A stretch of DNA of 64,000 nucleotides. It comes from Vagococcus hydrophili (GTDB lineage Bacteria; Bacillota; Bacilli; Lactobacillales; Vagococcaceae). The stretch lies in contig NZ_CP049887.1 in assembly GCF_011304195.1 (NCBI RefSeq), positions 682,001-746,000 on the forward strand. Reading direction: 5' to 3'. Each line of letters begins with the position of its first letter. Position 1 is the stretch's first letter. Positions 16,598-25,919 of the stretch are shown one piece after another. The position numbers were made by a program, and so were the translations under genes. The notes beneath the pieces are model-generated. The model searched no databases. It was not told the DNA's origin and saw only the letters and a program-made list of their open reading frames with translations.

Positions 16598-18094
16598 TTA
16601 TTTCTTTCTAAAAATTATTGCTCCTATTGAAGACATTAAAGTTCCTATAGCTACAAAAATAATAGAATTATTTTTCTCACCTGTTTTTGGCAACTCAGTA
16701 GGTAAGATACTTGCTTTATTAACTTCTATATCTTTCACTTCTCTAGAAACTTGATCTACTTTTATTTCTGATTGTGTTATCTTTTTAGGAGGTGCAACCT
16801 TTTCCGGAACCCATTTGGCAAATAAAGTGAGATCTTCCGTTATTTTTGACAAAAAGTCCCATTTCAATGTCAGCTCCTTATCCTTATACCAATCTGAAAA
16901 TATAAATCCTTGTTTTATCGGGATTACTGGATATATTGCCACTCCTCCCTTTTCAATAGTCTGACCTTCTATAATTGTCCCACCATTTGAGTTAAACGTA
17001 ACAACAATATCATCTAATGCATTTAAATTTGTAAAGAAGGTCCACTTAGAAGGATTACCATCATTATCTTTCCCTGCAGTAAAAATTGACTTCACTTCAC
17101 CTGCGGGTATAATCAATATGTTTGTTTTTGTATCAAATCCAGATTGTTTATTTTTTTTAAACACACTTAAAAGATTAGCTGAAATGATATCTTCCATATT
17201 GACTATTTTATTTCCATTCTTATCTAATGTGTAATGTCCGTTCAGATCAATAACAATATTACCTGTATGATCTTTAACATTGTAACATCCTATATAATTA
17301 AGCATTCCCGCAGAAATATAAACTACTTCTTGATTAATAGAATGCCAAGCAGAAATTAAGTTAGGAGTATTTCTTAAATCTAATGTTTTTAAGTCCTTAT
17401 TCCCTAAAAATGAAATAGATGTTAAATTTTTCATACCGTTAACATCTATTGCTGATAAGCCTGTTTTTTTTACGTCTAATGTTTCTAGACTCGTTAAATA
17501 TTTAACCCCTTCCATAGTTTTTGTGCCATAAGGTAAATACAATGTTTTTATTTTAGATAATTCCTTTTCTGATAATTTGCCATCACCATCTTTATCAAAA
17601 TAAGTTGATATATACTTTCTAAGTGTATCATCCTTAAAAACATCTAATGCAACAAAATCATTAGTCTGAACACTTTCTTTCTCTGACCGAACTTGTTTTG
17701 AAGTGTCACTATTCATTGTCGATTTTTCAGTTGGTATTTTTTCTTTTGTCGATGATGTTTCTTTTGAAGCTACATCTCCATCATTTTTTATCGTTTTTTC
17801 TGAACTAGTTAGTTCTTTTTTTTCACTGCTTGACACTTCAGTTTTTTCATTGCTCGATACTTCAGTTTTTTCTTCTGATTTAGGTTGTTCTACTACTTCT
17901 TCTTTTGCTGTTGACGTAGACGTGGTAGAATCCATAGTTTTTCCAGCTTCTTCTTTATTATCTATTTGTTCTACTTTAACTTCTGATTCAACACTTTTTT
18001 CTTTCACTAATTCCTCCGCGTGAACATTAATTACTGGCATCAGTAATAAAACCGATGAACACAGCAATATTTTTAAATGCGACTTATAAACCAT
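16598..18094 (-). CDS. LPKTG-anchored surface protein with InlB-type B repeat
   Basis: 498 aa. A signal peptide (residues 1-26, ending VHA/EE) leads into a Ser/Thr/Glu/Lys-rich stalk to ~residue 140. Next is an EF-hand-like loop (DKDGDGKLSEKE) and a short leucine-rich stretch (LETLDVKKTGLSAIDV). A Listeria-Bacteroides/InlB B-type repeat follows (VTFNSNGGTIIEGQ ... FSDWYKDKELTLKWDF ... LFAKWVPE). The sortase signal is LPKTGEKNN, then a hydrophobic span and RKK. The protein is covalently wall-anchored. GAGGAGAG before ATG 18094 sets the start. It sits upstream of the LysM protein in the same orientation. Confidence 0.88.
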   Translation of the reverse strand: MVYKSHLKILLCSSVLLLMPVINVHAEELVKEKSVESEVKVEQIDNKEEAGKTMDSTTSTSTAKEEVVEQPKSEEKTEVSSNEKTEVSSSEKKELTSSEKTIKNDGDVASKETSSTKEKIPTEKSTMNSDTSKQVRSEKESVQTNDFVALDVFKDDTLRKYISTYFDKDGDGKLSEKELSKIKTLYLPYGTKTMEGVKYLTSLETLDVKKTGLSAIDVNGMKNLTSISFLGNKDLKTLDLRNTPNLISAWHSINQEVVYISAGMLNYIGCYNVKDHTGNIVIDLNGHYTLDKNGNKIVNMEDIISANLLSVFKKNKQSGFDTKTNILIIPAGEVKSIFTAGKDNDGNPSKWTFFTNLNALDDIVVTFNSNGGTIIEGQTIEKGGVAIYPVIPIKQGFIFSDWYKDKELTLKWDFLSKITEDLTLFAKWVPEKVAPPKKITQSEIKVDQVSREVKDIEVNKASILPTELPKTGEKNNSIIFVAIGTLMSSIGAIIFRKK

Positions 18095-18354
18095 TTCTCT
18101 CTCCTCGTTTCTTAAAATATACATTTCACAATAAAACAGACTCTAAAAACTCTTCACATATACCATACTATACCTAATAAATCTGTTCTGTCAATAAAAA
18201 ATAAAACATAAAAAAAACAAATGACTATAAAACTGTTTGTAACACAACATATAAAAGCCTTACATCGTCAACATATACATTTTTTATACATCATCCGCAT
18301 TATTAAATGGGTATTTTTTTCTAATTTATATTTTTTAAAATCCCCTTAAAACCA

Positions 18355-18386
18355 TAAAAAAACATCTTATAAAAATCGATAAGATG
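18355..18386 (-). terminator. Terminator of the ABC exporter operon
   Basis: CATCTTAT / ATAAGATG stem with T-runs on both sides, so it can act in either direction. Confidence 0.75.
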
Positions 18387-18417
18387 CTCTTTTTTTATTC
18401 TGTTCGTTATTTAACAA

Positions 18418-20196
18418 TTATTTATTTTCAAATTGAGAATTATAAAGATTAGCATAATGACCCTTAGTTTGTAACAGCTCTTCGTGTGAGCCTTTTTCTT
18501 TTACTCTACCACCATCAATGACTAGTATCTGATCACAATTTTTAATCGTTGATAAGCGGTGAGCTATAATGAAAGACGTTCTATTTTTTAACAACTCATT
18601 TAACCCAATTTGCAGAAGTTCTTCTGTTGCTGTATCAATATTCGCTGTAGCTTCATCCAAAATTAAAATCTTCGGATCAGCTAGTAAGACTCTCGCGAAT
18701 GAAATTAACTGTTGCTGTCCACTAGATAAAGTACTTCCTCTTTCTTCGACGATTGTATCGTAGCCATTAGGTAGTTTTTCGATAAAGTCATGCGCTCTAA
18801 CTAGACGGCTTGCTTCGATTATTTCATCTCTTGTAGCATCTAATTTTCCATAGCGGATGTTTTCTAATATCGTACCTGAGAAGATAAATGTGTCTTGTAA
18901 CATAACACCAATTTGTTTTCTTAACGATAATAGTTGGACATCTTCCACATTAATGCCATCAATCATAACTGACCCATCTGTCACATCATAAAAACGATTA
19001 ATCAAATTAATGACTGTCGTTTTTCCTGCACCAGTCGGACCGACTAAAGCAATACTCTTTCCTGCTTCCACTTTAAAATCTAAACCATTTAAAATTTTAG
19101 CACCCTCTGTTTCATACTGGAATACTACCTGATTGAAGACAACATCTCCTTTGATTGGTGGTAATTCAATAGCATTTTCCTTATCTTTAATCAAAGGTTC
19201 TTCATCCAATGTCTCAAAAATACGTTCTAAATACGCAGTAGCAGTCACCAGTTGATTGTAAAAATTACCAATATTAATAATTGGGTTCCAAAAATTAGTC
19301 ATGTACGCCATAAACGCAATTAACGTTCCTGTTGTCACTTCAATCCCAATTTGTTTGGCTCCTATATAGTAGAGAAAACAAATCGTAAAGACCGAAGTCA
19401 GCTCAACTGCTGGCCATAGTAACCTCATAATCTGAACAGCCTTCATCCAAGAAGTACGGTATTGATTCGATAAGTCTTCAAAAATTTCTTGTTTCTTTTC
19501 CTCTTTCGTAAATGATTGTGTAATCCGAACCCCTGCAATGCTTTCATGAATATAGGCTGTTAAATTAGATTGCTTATTGCTTAGGGTTTGATAAGCGACT
19601 CGTTGAAATCGTTGAATGACAAAGGTCGCAATAATTAATAATGGTAAAAATATCAAACTATATAGTGCTAATTTCACATCAATCATAAACATCACTACTA
19701 GCGTAATCAGCATATTAATAATGTCTGATAAAAAATTAATTAAGCCATTACTCAATAAATCGCTTAATGTATTAATGTAATTCACCACACGAATCAAGAT
19801 TTTCCCATGAGGTTTTGAATCATAATACGAAAAAGGTAATTTCTGAATATGAGTAAAAATATCTGCACGCATGTCTTTTAATATTTTTTGTCCCAATTCA
19901 GTGATTTTTAAAATGCGATATCTCATGCACCATGAAATGATTAATAGAGAAACTAAATAAACTGCTCCCATTTGTAGTAACTTTACTTTTTCTTTATTAG
20001 GAATAAACTCATCGATGGTTAGTTTCATAAAGTAAGGTCCTAACATCCCCACTAAATTAGCAATAACTATAATCAGAAGAATTCCAATAACAGCTTTTTT
20101 GTATGGTTTAATATACGTTCCCAATCGTTTATAGTCCTGCCAACTAAATGATTTACTTAACTCTTCGTCTGTTTGATATGTGTTTCTTTTTGCCAT
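18418..20196 (-). CDS. ABC exporter half-transporter, subunit B of a heterodimer
   Basis: 592 aa: six membrane spans (residues ~35-310), then a nucleotide-binding domain with Walker A GPTGAGKTT, the Q-loop segment MLQDTFIFSGT, signature LSSGQQQL (second Gly replaced by Ser), Walker B ILILDEATANID with the catalytic Glu, and the H-loop AHR. It is encoded 10 nt after its partner (20207-21937). Together they form a BmrCD/LmrCD/EfrCD-like heterodimeric multidrug exporter, in which one ATP site is degenerate. Substrate not deducible. Confidence 0.9.
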   Translation of the reverse strand: MAKRNTYQTDEELSKSFSWQDYKRLGTYIKPYKKAVIGILLIIVIANLVGMLGPYFMKLTIDEFIPNKEKVKLLQMGAVYLVSLLIISWCMRYRILKITELGQKILKDMRADIFTHIQKLPFSYYDSKPHGKILIRVVNYINTLSDLLSNGLINFLSDIINMLITLVVMFMIDVKLALYSLIFLPLLIIATFVIQRFQRVAYQTLSNKQSNLTAYIHESIAGVRITQSFTKEEKKQEIFEDLSNQYRTSWMKAVQIMRLLWPAVELTSVFTICFLYYIGAKQIGIEVTTGTLIAFMAYMTNFWNPIINIGNFYNQLVTATAYLERIFETLDEEPLIKDKENAIELPPIKGDVVFNQVVFQYETEGAKILNGLDFKVEAGKSIALVGPTGAGKTTVINLINRFYDVTDGSVMIDGINVEDVQLLSLRKQIGVMLQDTFIFSGTILENIRYGKLDATRDEIIEASRLVRAHDFIEKLPNGYDTIVEERGSTLSSGQQQLISFARVLLADPKILILDEATANIDTATEELLQIGLNELLKNRTSFIIAHRLSTIKNCDQILVIDGGRVKEKGSHEELLQTKGHYANLYNSQFENK

Positions 20197-20206
20197 GTCT
20201 ACTCAC

Positions 20207-21937
20207 CTACTTCAGTCCTAATTGTTTTTCGTACAGTGTGTGATAAATACAATGTTCATCTGCCATTAACGTTTCATGATTGCCTCTTTCCACAATCTCA
20301 CCCTCATCTAAAACCAAAATAATATCGGCTTCTTTTACAGAGCTAATTCGGTGCGCAATGATAAAAGTTGTTGTTCCATCAATCGCTTCTTTTAGTCCTT
20401 CTTGAATTTTAGTTTCTGTGGTCATATCCACAGCTGAGGTCGTGTCATCTAAAATCAAAATAGCTGGCTTAGTCATAAGCGATCTAGCAAGTGATATCCG
20501 TTGTTTTTGACCGCCAGACAACCCGACTCCTCTTTCACCAACAATGGTTTGATATCCTTCAGGAAGTCTTTCAATAAACTGGTGGGCATCCGCAATACTA
20601 GACATTCGTTCCATATACCCCATATCTATTTGATCCACACCAAATGACAAATTTTCTTCAATTGAATCTGAGAATAAAAACGCGTCTTGCATCACAAGGG
20701 AAATATTTTCCCGAAGTTGTTTTAATGACCACTCATTAATATCTTTTCCACCAATTTGAATGGATCCTGATGTTGCTTCATAGAAACGTCCAATCAAATG
20801 AACTAAGGTTGTTTTTCCTGAACCTGTTTTACCTAAAATCCCCACAACTTGTCCTGGTTCAATCTTAAAATTAACATCTTTTAGAATAGGTATTGTACTA
20901 TTATCCGGAAATGAAAAATTAACTGAATCAAAAATAACTTCCCCTGTAAACTGATTTTTTTCTTGGTCTCCTTTTGATTTTATCTGAACTGGCTCATCTA
21001 ACAGAGCACGAATTTTAACGGAACTTGCAAAGAATCGCTGTGTATCACTAATAATCCATCCACTATTTCTAAGTGGATTATTTAACATCCACAAGTAGTT
21101 GGTAAATGTCACGAGTGCTCCAATGGATAAGGTAGAATTAATCGCTAAAAAACCACCTAAAACTAAAGTAATAACAGATAACACACCTGAAAAAAATTCT
21201 AACCATGGTAAATACGTGCTTAAAACTTGTGCGGACGCCATATTTTTCTCCATGTAATCATCATTTACTTTGTTAAATTTTTCAATCTCATACTCTTCTC
21301 TGGCAAATGCTTTAACTACTCGATTTCCACCTATATTTTCTTCCACCATCGAATTTAAACGTGAGAAAGATTCCCGAATTTCATAAAATTTTGGATAAAT
21401 CCCTTTTGACAATTTGCTCTGAAGAATATAAATAAATGGTGTGATGAGCATCATCGCTAGTGCTAACATTGGATCAATCTTAAACATGACAATAATCGCT
21501 AAAACAAACCACAACACATTTTCCACAATCGTCGAAGCTAGCCACGACACAAAATGGCGCACCGCATCAATATCTCCTGTCATATGAGCTAAAATATCCC
21601 CCACACGTGTATGATTAAAATAATCAAAATCTAAAACATGTATCTTTCGGTACATATCATTCCTTAAGTCAAACAACACATTTTGCCCAACTTGCTCAAA
21701 CATATTTTGATAAGCGTAACGTGTAATAATTTTTAAAACGGTTACACCAATTAAAATACTTAAGTACAAAACTAAATTTTCATCTCCCTTACCCGAAACA
21801 ATATTGTTAACAATCAAACCAATGACAATTGGATTAATGACTTGAAGTCCTGAGCTGATAATTAAAATAATACTTGCGATAATTTCTGTTTTTAGATAGG
21901 GCTTAATGTAGCCAGATATCCATTTTAAATGATCCAT
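20207..21937 (-). CDS. ABC exporter half-transporter, subunit A of a heterodimer (Asp in Walker B)
   Basis: 576 aa with six membrane spans and a nucleotide-binding domain: Walker A GKTGSGKTT, MQDAFLFSDS, canonical signature LSGGQKQR, Walker B ILILDDTTSAVD and H-loop AHR. The catalytic Glu after Walker B is Asp. The altered Walker B here pairs with the altered LSSGQ of the partner in one site, leaving the other site canonical, as in known heterodimeric exporters. GGGAG 8 nt upstream places the start at ATG 21937. Confidence 0.9.
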   Translation of the reverse strand: MDHLKWISGYIKPYLKTEIIASIILIISSGLQVINPIVIGLIVNNIVSGKGDENLVLYLSILIGVTVLKIITRYAYQNMFEQVGQNVLFDLRNDMYRKIHVLDFDYFNHTRVGDILAHMTGDIDAVRHFVSWLASTIVENVLWFVLAIIVMFKIDPMLALAMMLITPFIYILQSKLSKGIYPKFYEIRESFSRLNSMVEENIGGNRVVKAFAREEYEIEKFNKVNDDYMEKNMASAQVLSTYLPWLEFFSGVLSVITLVLGGFLAINSTLSIGALVTFTNYLWMLNNPLRNSGWIISDTQRFFASSVKIRALLDEPVQIKSKGDQEKNQFTGEVIFDSVNFSFPDNSTIPILKDVNFKIEPGQVVGILGKTGSGKTTLVHLIGRFYEATSGSIQIGGKDINEWSLKQLRENISLVMQDAFLFSDSIEENLSFGVDQIDMGYMERMSSIADAHQFIERLPEGYQTIVGERGVGLSGGQKQRISLARSLMTKPAILILDDTTSAVDMTTETKIQEGLKEAIDGTTTFIIAHRISSVKEADIILVLDEGEIVERGNHETLMADEHCIYHTLYEKQLGLK

Positions 21938-22076
21938 TTTCTTCACTCCCTTAATGAAATACTTGTCTTATAATACCTGTAAACCACTCGCTTAAACATG
22001 GCATATCTTACCCTTTTGATGTACTATATTATTATAGTTACTTTGTTGTTTAGTCTATAGAAAGAAGGTGCAGCGT

Positions 22077-22337
22077 ATGAATCAAGAGAAGTTTATTAAA
22101 TACTTAAGTTGGGTGGCAACTGCCATGTCGATTATGATGTATGTCTCTTATATCCCTCAAATTATAGATAACTTAAACGGCGCCAAAGGAAATCCTATTC
22201 AGCCACTTGTTGCAGCACTTAATTGCTCTTTGTGGGTTCTTTACGGACTAGGGAAAAAACCACGTGATTTCCCGATTGCTATTGCTAATTTACCAGGGAT
22301 CATTTTTGGTTTAATTGCTTTTTTAACTGCTTTATAA
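22077..22337 (+). CDS. SemiSWEET family transporter
   Basis: 86 aa, three membrane spans forming a single triple-helix bundle with the PQ-loop motif SYIPQI and the conserved LNCSLWVLYG segment. Bacterial SemiSWEETs dimerise and move sugars passively. The start is ATG 22077 because AGAAGG lies 7 nt before it. The 35-nt gap to the AraC-type regulator suggests co-transcription. Confidence 0.9.
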   Translation: MNQEKFIKYLSWVATAMSIMMYVSYIPQIIDNLNGAKGNPIQPLVAALNCSLWVLYGLGKKPRDFPIAIANLPGIIFGLIAFLTAL

Positions 22338-22372
22338 ATTCAAAATTAACCACTTAATTAAGGAGCTTTTCC

Positions 22373-23203
22373 ATGTTAGAATCTGCTAAATCGACTTTTA
22401 GCCCTGATATTCTTTATGTTGCTGATGGCTATTTCAAAAAAGGGGAAAAAGCCCCTCTTCATTATCACGATACTATCGAAATTAGTATTGTTTTAAAGGG
22501 ACCTAGTCATTATTATATTAATCACCAACATTATTTAGTTAATACAGGGGATATTATTATTTTAAATCCTTATACCTTACACTATGAAGAAGAGACAGAA
22601 GATGTCAGTCATCACATGCACTTAGGGATTGATAATTTTCAATTTCTAGGCTATGACAAAAATGTTATTCCTATTCAAACTCCGATTATTCGACCTCAAC
22701 ATTCAAATTACTTGAAACAACTCGTTGAGAGATTATTGGACGAAAAAAAAGAAGCTCGTTTATATCAAGAAACCACGATTCAACTTCTAACAACGGATTT
22801 TCTCATTTTAATCTTAAGAGAAATCGACAAACAACAATTACCCATTCATCCAATGAACCAAAAAGAAAAAGATAAAACAATCTTAGCCAACTCAATTAAA
22901 CACTATCTTGAAACTCATCATTCTGAGGATATTAGTTTAGAAAGTTTATCTAGTTCTATGTATATTAGCCCCACTTATATGTCTAAATTATTCAAACAAG
23001 AAACGGGAGAAAGTCCAATTAACTACCTCATTAAAGTCCGAATGGAAAAAGCCAAAGAACTACTTAAACAAAATCAATATAGTATTAAAGAAATTGCTAA
23101 TTTAGTTGGTTATCAAGACGCGTATCACTTTAGTAAACTCTTCAAAAAATCTACTGGCATCTCACCAAGCGAATATATGAAAGGATTACCATTAATTTCA
23201 TAA
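22373..23203 (+). CDS. AraC-family regulator with cupin domain
   Basis: 276 aa. The N-terminal cupin has HYHDTIEISIVLKG and the NTGDIIILNPYTLHYEE pattern that binds a small effector. The C-terminal double helix-turn-helix (residues ~170-270) has ISLESLSSSMYISPTYMSKLFK and IKEIANLVGYQDAYHFSKLFKK with the PSEYM end. It lies just after SemiSWEET and may respond to a sugar, but neighbouring sugar enzymes are absent. Confidence 0.88.
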   Translation: MLESAKSTFSPDILYVADGYFKKGEKAPLHYHDTIEISIVLKGPSHYYINHQHYLVNTGDIIILNPYTLHYEEETEDVSHHMHLGIDNFQFLGYDKNVIPIQTPIIRPQHSNYLKQLVERLLDEKKEARLYQETTIQLLTTDFLILILREIDKQQLPIHPMNQKEKDKTILANSIKHYLETHHSEDISLESLSSSMYISPTYMSKLFKQETGESPINYLIKVRMEKAKELLKQNQYSIKEIANLVGYQDAYHFSKLFKKSTGISPSEYMKGLPLIS

Positions 23204-23229
23204 CTTAATTTTTAAAAGGAGGATTTATA

Positions 23230-23499
23230 ATGATTAGAAAAGAATTACCTTTAGGCTGGACGCTACGACTACCTTCAGATAAACTAATTGTTCTTACAGA
23301 TGGAATAACTCATGTTGGTGTTTTATATGATGGGAAAGAGTTTGGTGATCCACAAACCTTACTACTCGAATTATCAGAGAATAGCGTCCAAGTAAAATCA
23401 CTCCCTCATTATATTCATGGTGTGGAGACTACCACTGAAAAAGAAATTATTATCCATCTTAATGAGTTCTTCTCAAACATAGAAAACACAGAAGAGTAA
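23230..23499 (+). CDS. Hypothetical protein, 89 aa
   Basis: A small cytosolic protein, probably beta-rich (LGWTLRLPSDKLIVLTDG; THVGVLYDGKEF), with an acidic C-terminus. It has no membrane span or known motif. AAAAGGAGG precedes ATG. It follows the AraC gene by 26 nt and is closed by a strong terminator, so it is probably the third gene of that unit. Confidence 0.6.
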   Translation: MIRKELPLGWTLRLPSDKLIVLTDGITHVGVLYDGKEFGDPQTLLLELSENSVQVKSLPHYIHGVETTTEKEIIIHLNEFFSNIENTEE

Positions 23500-23502
23500 G
23501 AT

Positions 23503-23537
23503 AAAAGCAGATTGACTCAACTCGTCAATCTGCTTTT
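23503..23537. terminator. Bidirectional terminator
   Basis: A perfect 14-bp stem AAAAGCAGATTGAC / GTCAATCTGCTTTT between convergent genes; it reaches into the last codons of the DUF421 gene. Confidence 0.9.
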
Positions 23538-24187
23538 ATGTTTTTTCTAACTTTACTCTTATCATAAAAACTAAAATACAAACTACCATTAATGTATTCA
23601 CCCAAATACACATTCGAAAGGTCTGTCCCTTGTTTTTCCAACTCTTTATTTAGCCACTCCCGGTCTTTATCGAAGGTATCTAACAAATCATCATCTACAA
23701 AGCCATTCGTTATAATTGGATATCTCACTAATTCTTCTCCGTAGAGAATAATAGTTAACTGGCCATTTTGTTCTTGGATCGCTCGTTTCACTTGTCTTGT
23801 ATCATACACATTAGCCGAACGTAATTTAAACATTAAATCACTGGCTGAAATCCCTTTTTTTGCACAACTTTCGACTAACACTTCACCATTTTTTATTAAA
23901 ATTACTGGCTGTCCATCGATTAAACGTTTCACGAGGCTCACATTTTCCTTTAGATATTTAAACAATGTCACTAAAAAAGTCCAAACAATCAAGACTAAGA
24001 AAAATTGTAAAATGGAGACTTGGCTATTATAAATCATCCCACCAATAATTCCCCCAAGGACAAAATTTTGTAATTGATCTAAGGAAGACGTTGGGGCTAA
24101 ATTGCTTTTTCCTAGTAAATTCATTTGAAATATTAATGAAATCAAACCTATCGCTAATTTTATACCTATTTCTAAGTACTCTTTCAT
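23525..24187 (-). CDS. DUF421 (YetF-like) membrane protein
   Basis: 220 aa. Three N-terminal membrane spans (residues ~8-80) precede a cytosolic domain with RLIDGQPVILIKNGEVL and the DLMFKLRSANVYDTRQVKRAI block typical of DUF421/YetF. It is encoded 5 nt after a DUF3290 gene, its usual partner in Lactobacillales. The biochemical role of the family is unknown. Confidence 0.88.
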   Translation of the reverse strand: MKEYLEIGIKLAIGLISLIFQMNLLGKSNLAPTSSLDQLQNFVLGGIIGGMIYNSQVSILQFFLVLIVWTFLVTLFKYLKENVSLVKRLIDGQPVILIKNGEVLVESCAKKGISASDLMFKLRSANVYDTRQVKRAIQEQNGQLTIILYGEELVRYPIITNGFVDDDLLDTFDKDREWLNKELEKQGTDLSNVYLGEYINGSLYFSFYDKSKVRKNIKAD

Positions 24188-24192
24188 CTAAC

Positions 24193-24642
24193 TCACTCCT
24201 CCACTAATTTGACTTGGCTTGCATTCATTAAGTAGGTTTCCTCTAATTTAAAAGAAGACAAATCTGCATTCATATTGATTTGATAATACACATCATCTAA
24301 CTTGATTAACATCTCATCTTTCACATATTTAGAATTAACCGAAATTTCCTTTGGGTTTTTATTTTGATTCTCACTGATATTTTCAATAAAATTAACCATC
24401 TGAGTAGAATTATTTTGATTGGTTTTCCCTACTTCGTATTCATTAATTTGGATCCCGGCCGTAAAAACAATGGCCAAAGAAACTAAAATAATTAAATCTC
24501 GATACTTCATTTTATCTTTGCTACGAAATTCCTTTAAAATCACCCAAAGTAATAAACCGAGTAAACCAATAAATAAAACATATTTCCACATATGGCTCTG
24601 TGATGACTGATTAACAAAATACTCATATGTATAAAACTCCAT
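24193..24642 (-). CDS. DUF3290 membrane protein
   Basis: 149 aa with two N-terminal membrane segments (residues ~20-36 and ~50-64) and an extracytoplasmic part rich in Asn. The start MEFYTYEYFVNQSSQSH and the two-gene arrangement with DUF421 identify it as DUF3290. Function unknown. Confidence 0.85.
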   Translation of the reverse strand: MEFYTYEYFVNQSSQSHMWKYVLFIGLLGLLLWVILKEFRSKDKMKYRDLIILVSLAIVFTAGIQINEYEVGKTNQNNSTQMVNFIENISENQNKNPKEISVNSKYVKDEMLIKLDDVYYQINMNADLSSFKLEETYLMNASQVKLVEE

Positions 24643-24795
24643 TATCCAACACTCCCCTCATAAATTACCTTCCCTTAATTACTTTTATTGTAACACCTGA
24701 GTTATTTGAATAACAATTTTAGATTAATTTATTCAGATCAGCTTTTTATGATCATTTCATGGTAAAATAAACCTACTTTGTTAGTGGAGGTTATT

Positions 24796-25701
24796 ATGAA
24801 AAAGCGAAAGAAGCAACCTAAGAAAAAAATACGCCAAAGTATTTATAAATACAGTTTTATTTTTACCCTTATTTATTTCACTTTAATTTATTTTCAAAAA
24901 AGAATTCTATCTGGGCTTTTTCAAACCCAACTCTCCTTTTCTATTCCAGATACCATCGCCATCTTAACTAGTAGTCATGCTTTAGATGAGCTCACTACAA
25001 GAGGTACCAATGGCGCAATACTAGTCGGTGTCTTTCTTATTATTGAAGTTCTCATTTTCGTTAGTGCGATTATCTATTTTCTAATCAAACTTTGGAAAGT
25101 TCATTCCTCAAAATATTGGAAAAAATATGATTATGTTCTTGTTTTAGGACTATTCATTTTGTTAATTGGCAGTTTCTATTATGCTTTTGTGACAGCCAAC
25201 ACTTCCCTTGAAACCTTTACAACTGTCCAAAATGCCTTGAATCACTTAGGACCAAAACAACTGGGACAACTAGGTGACAAATGGAAAAACTTTATTTATC
25301 ATTATGAGTTCTCCTTAGGTTATTTACCTAGAGATATTTCAATTGTTATCGATCAAGTCAAAACGATCGTCTCAAGTGTCAAAGAGATTGCCCAACTACC
25401 TGATGTGATTAACGGATGGCTAAACCAGTTAAGTTTATTTAAATTCCATTACTTCCTTGTCATTTGTTCAGGTTCATTTTTAGTGATTCTAGCACAATTA
25501 TTTGAAAGTCGAAAAATTTGGAATAGATATTTTAAGTTTAATTTCAAAAAGAAAGAACCTAAAGTAAAAACAGAGGATTTAATTAAAGACATGAAGGAAG
25601 AACAACAACTCTTAATCAGTCAAATTTACACCTACCAAGAGGACGCTTCTAAAGAAGAACAAAAAAAAGCTCGCAGTAAAAACTATCATCGAAAAAGATA
25701 A
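24796..25701 (+). CDS. Multi-span membrane protein of unknown function
   Basis: 301 aa: a very basic N-terminus (KKRKKQPKKKIRQ), about four membrane spans (residues ~20-35, ~77-100, ~112-135, ~218-238) with a ~80-residue external loop between the last two, and a charged C-terminal tail (KKARSKNYHRKR). GGAGG 5 nt upstream fixes ATG 24796. No family recognised. Confidence 0.65.
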   Translation: MKKRKKQPKKKIRQSIYKYSFIFTLIYFTLIYFQKRILSGLFQTQLSFSIPDTIAILTSSHALDELTTRGTNGAILVGVFLIIEVLIFVSAIIYFLIKLWKVHSSKYWKKYDYVLVLGLFILLIGSFYYAFVTANTSLETFTTVQNALNHLGPKQLGQLGDKWKNFIYHYEFSLGYLPRDISIVIDQVKTIVSSVKEIAQLPDVINGWLNQLSLFKFHYFLVICSGSFLVILAQLFESRKIWNRYFKFNFKKKEPKVKTEDLIKDMKEEQQLLISQIYTYQEDASKEEQKKARSKNYHRKR

Positions 25702-25702
25702 T

Positions 25703-25745
25703 AAAAAGAGGAAATTGACAGCAAAAGCGTCAATTCCCTCTTTTT
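25703..25745 (+). terminator. Terminator after the 24.8 kb membrane protein
   Basis: Stem GAGGAAATTGAC / GTCAATTCCCTC with one mismatch and a T-run. Confidence 0.85.
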
Positions 25746-25760
25746 ATTCTTTAATCATCA

Positions 25761-25919
25761 TTGGAACTAAGCGCCTTTTTCATCACTCTGATTTAGTCCG
25801 GGTTCAAAAGGCAGATCCTACGGCAACTTCGCAAATACTAATCAACCCCAAAAGCACGGATTGTTTAGTATTCGCTCCAGTTGCTTGGACCTAAACGCCT
25901 TTTTCACCACTCTGATTTA
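25761..25919. repeat. 35-bp direct repeat flanking an imperfect palindrome at the nrnA 3' end
   Basis: Bases 25761-25795 and 25885-25919 are 31/35 identical (TTGGA.CTAA.CGCCTTTTTCA.CACTCTGATTTA). The second copy is the real 3' end of nrnA. Between them lies a ~90-bp imperfect palindrome (GCAAATACTAATCAA against TTGTTTAGTATTCGC, closed by GTCC / GGAC). The 12-mer TCCGGGTTCAAA in it recurs at 63328-63339. Confidence 0.7.

Noticed and set aside
25796-25810. GTCCGGGTTCAAA looking like a tRNA T-arm
   Set aside because: No acceptor stem, anticodon arm or CCA context surrounds it; it belongs to the palindromic repeat instead.
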